A DNA stretch of 64,000 bases, from contig CAWEYC010000012.1 in the NCBI GenBank assembly GCA_963813195.1, positions 496,001 through 560,000 on the forward strand. The letters are read 5' to 3'. Of this stretch, positions 63,506-64,000 are shown piece by piece; position 1 is the first letter of the stretch; each line of letters begins with the position of its first letter. The notes beneath the pieces are model-generated. The model was given only the letters and a program-made list of their open reading frames with translations. It made no database searches and was not told the origin of the DNA. The translations under genes were made by a program, and so were the position numbers. The stretch comes from Roseiarcus sp963813195. GTDB lineage: Bacteria > Pseudomonadota > Alphaproteobacteria > Rhizobiales > Beijerinckiaceae.

Positions 63506-64000
63506 ATGTCCGCCAAAGATGTCAAGTTTTCGCAGGACGCACGGGAGAAGATGTTCCGCGGCGTCGACATTCTCGCCAGCGCGGTCAGGGTGACGCTTGG
63601 CCCCAAGGGGCGCAACGTCATCATGGAAAAGAGTTATGGCGCGCCGCGCGTCACCAAGGACGGCGTGACCGTCGCGAAGGAATTGGAACTGGCTGACAGG
63701 TTCGAGAACATGGGCGCGCAGATGGTGCGCGAAGTCGCGTCGAAGCAGAGCGACGCGGCCGGCGACGGCACGACGACGGCGACGGTTCTCGCCCACGCCA
63801 TCGTCAAGGAAGGCGCAAAGTCGGTTGCGGCCGGCGCCAATCCCATGGATCTCAAGCGCGGCATCGACCTGGCCGTTGAAGCCATTCGCGGCGACCTCGA
63901 AAAGAACAGCCGGAAGGTCACCAAGTCCGACGAGATCGCGCAAGTCGGCACGATCTCGGCCAATGGCGACAAGTCGATCGGCAAGATGATCGCGCAGGCG
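63506..64000 (+). CDS. groEL: Chaperonin GroEL (partial, runs off the window)
   Basis: First 165 residues of the 60-kDa chaperonin. It has MSAKDVKFSQDAREKMFRGV, TLGPKGRNVIMEKSYGAP and TKDGVTVAKE. The nucleotide-site motif AGDGTTTATVLA includes the catalytic Asp near residue 87. The reading frame is open at 64000, so the remaining two thirds lie outside the window. Start ATG 63506 has GGAG 10 bp upstream. Confidence 0.97.
   Translation, partial: MSAKDVKFSQDAREKMFRGVDILASAVRVTLGPKGRNVIMEKSYGAPRVTKDGVTVAKELELADRFENMGAQMVREVASKQSDAAGDGTTTATVLAHAIVKEGAKSVAAGANPMDLKRGIDLAVEAIRGDLEKNSRKVTKSDEIAQVGTISANGDKSIGKMIAQA

Overview
The window is a GC-rich stretch of about 64 kb, very probably chromosome of an alphaproteobacterium in the Hyphomicrobiales (Rhizobiales). 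The signs are the oxygen-dependent (CobG-type) cobalamin genes, a Usg-family gene, a CIRCE-like site before groESL, the many ATGA/GTGA start-stop overlaps, and the FCD-GntR, liv and ribose-type ABC gene style. I cannot name the genus. There is no rRNA, tRNA, CRISPR array, insertion sequence or phage gene that I can recognise.

Layout. 1-5.5 kb: a DMSP-lyase-like cupin, then an RND efflux adaptor (frameshifted) and its AcrB-like pump. 5.5-14 kb: a divergent transport/catabolic island. Leftward it carries a GntR regulator, a TIGR04076 protein, an aldo/keto reductase (frameshifted) and a LivJ-like binding protein. Rightward it carries livG-livF-livH-livM and an aldo/keto reductase fused to a RidA-like domain. 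14-30 kb: housekeeping and orphan genes, namely a TolA/TonB-like protein, a GreA-like factor, dihydroorotase followed by an amidohydrolase stub, a PAS/GAF hybrid histidine kinase, a DHA2-type MFS pump (frameshifted), an FmdB zinc ribbon, an SDR and the large helicase Lhr. 29.8-44.7 kb: a cobalamin riboswitch followed by DUF1636, cobW, cobN, cobG, cobH, cobI, cobJ, (cobK inverted), cobL, cobE, cobM, (cbiD inverted), cobA and cobB (frameshifted). 44.7-49.3 kb: a sugar-acid cluster of an enolase-superfamily dehydratase, an IdnO-like SDR, an IdnD-like dehydrogenase and an MFS transporter. 49.3-62.6 kb: a cluster ending in the hydroxyquinol (1,2,4-trihydroxybenzene) pathway. Its genes are maleylacetate reductase, an amidohydrolase, a beta-hydroxyacid-dehydrogenase-like enzyme, an intradiol dioxygenase, a GlcD-like FAD oxidase, a complete ribose-type ABC importer, a YciI protein and an aldo/keto reductase. 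It is faced by a divergent regulator that joins a winged helix to a solute-binding-protein domain. 62.6-64 kb: usg, then groES and the start of groEL, which runs off the window.

How the genes work together. The cob genes build the corrin ring from uroporphyrinogen III to hydrogenobyrinic acid a,c-diamide and insert cobalt (CobN; CobS and CobT are not here). The set mixes the aerobic ring-contraction enzyme CobG with the C1-methyltransferase CbiD in place of CobF. The hydroxyquinol cluster looks like a self-contained uptake-degradation-regulation unit for an unknown compound. The most novel-looking items are its HTH-SBP regulator with flanking dyads, the AKR-RidA fusion in the liv island, and the two cob genes inverted inside an otherwise tightly overlapping operon.

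Four genes (RND adaptor, aldo/keto reductase, MFS pump, cobB) are each broken by what looks like one extra base. Sequence error and true inactivation cannot be told apart from this window.
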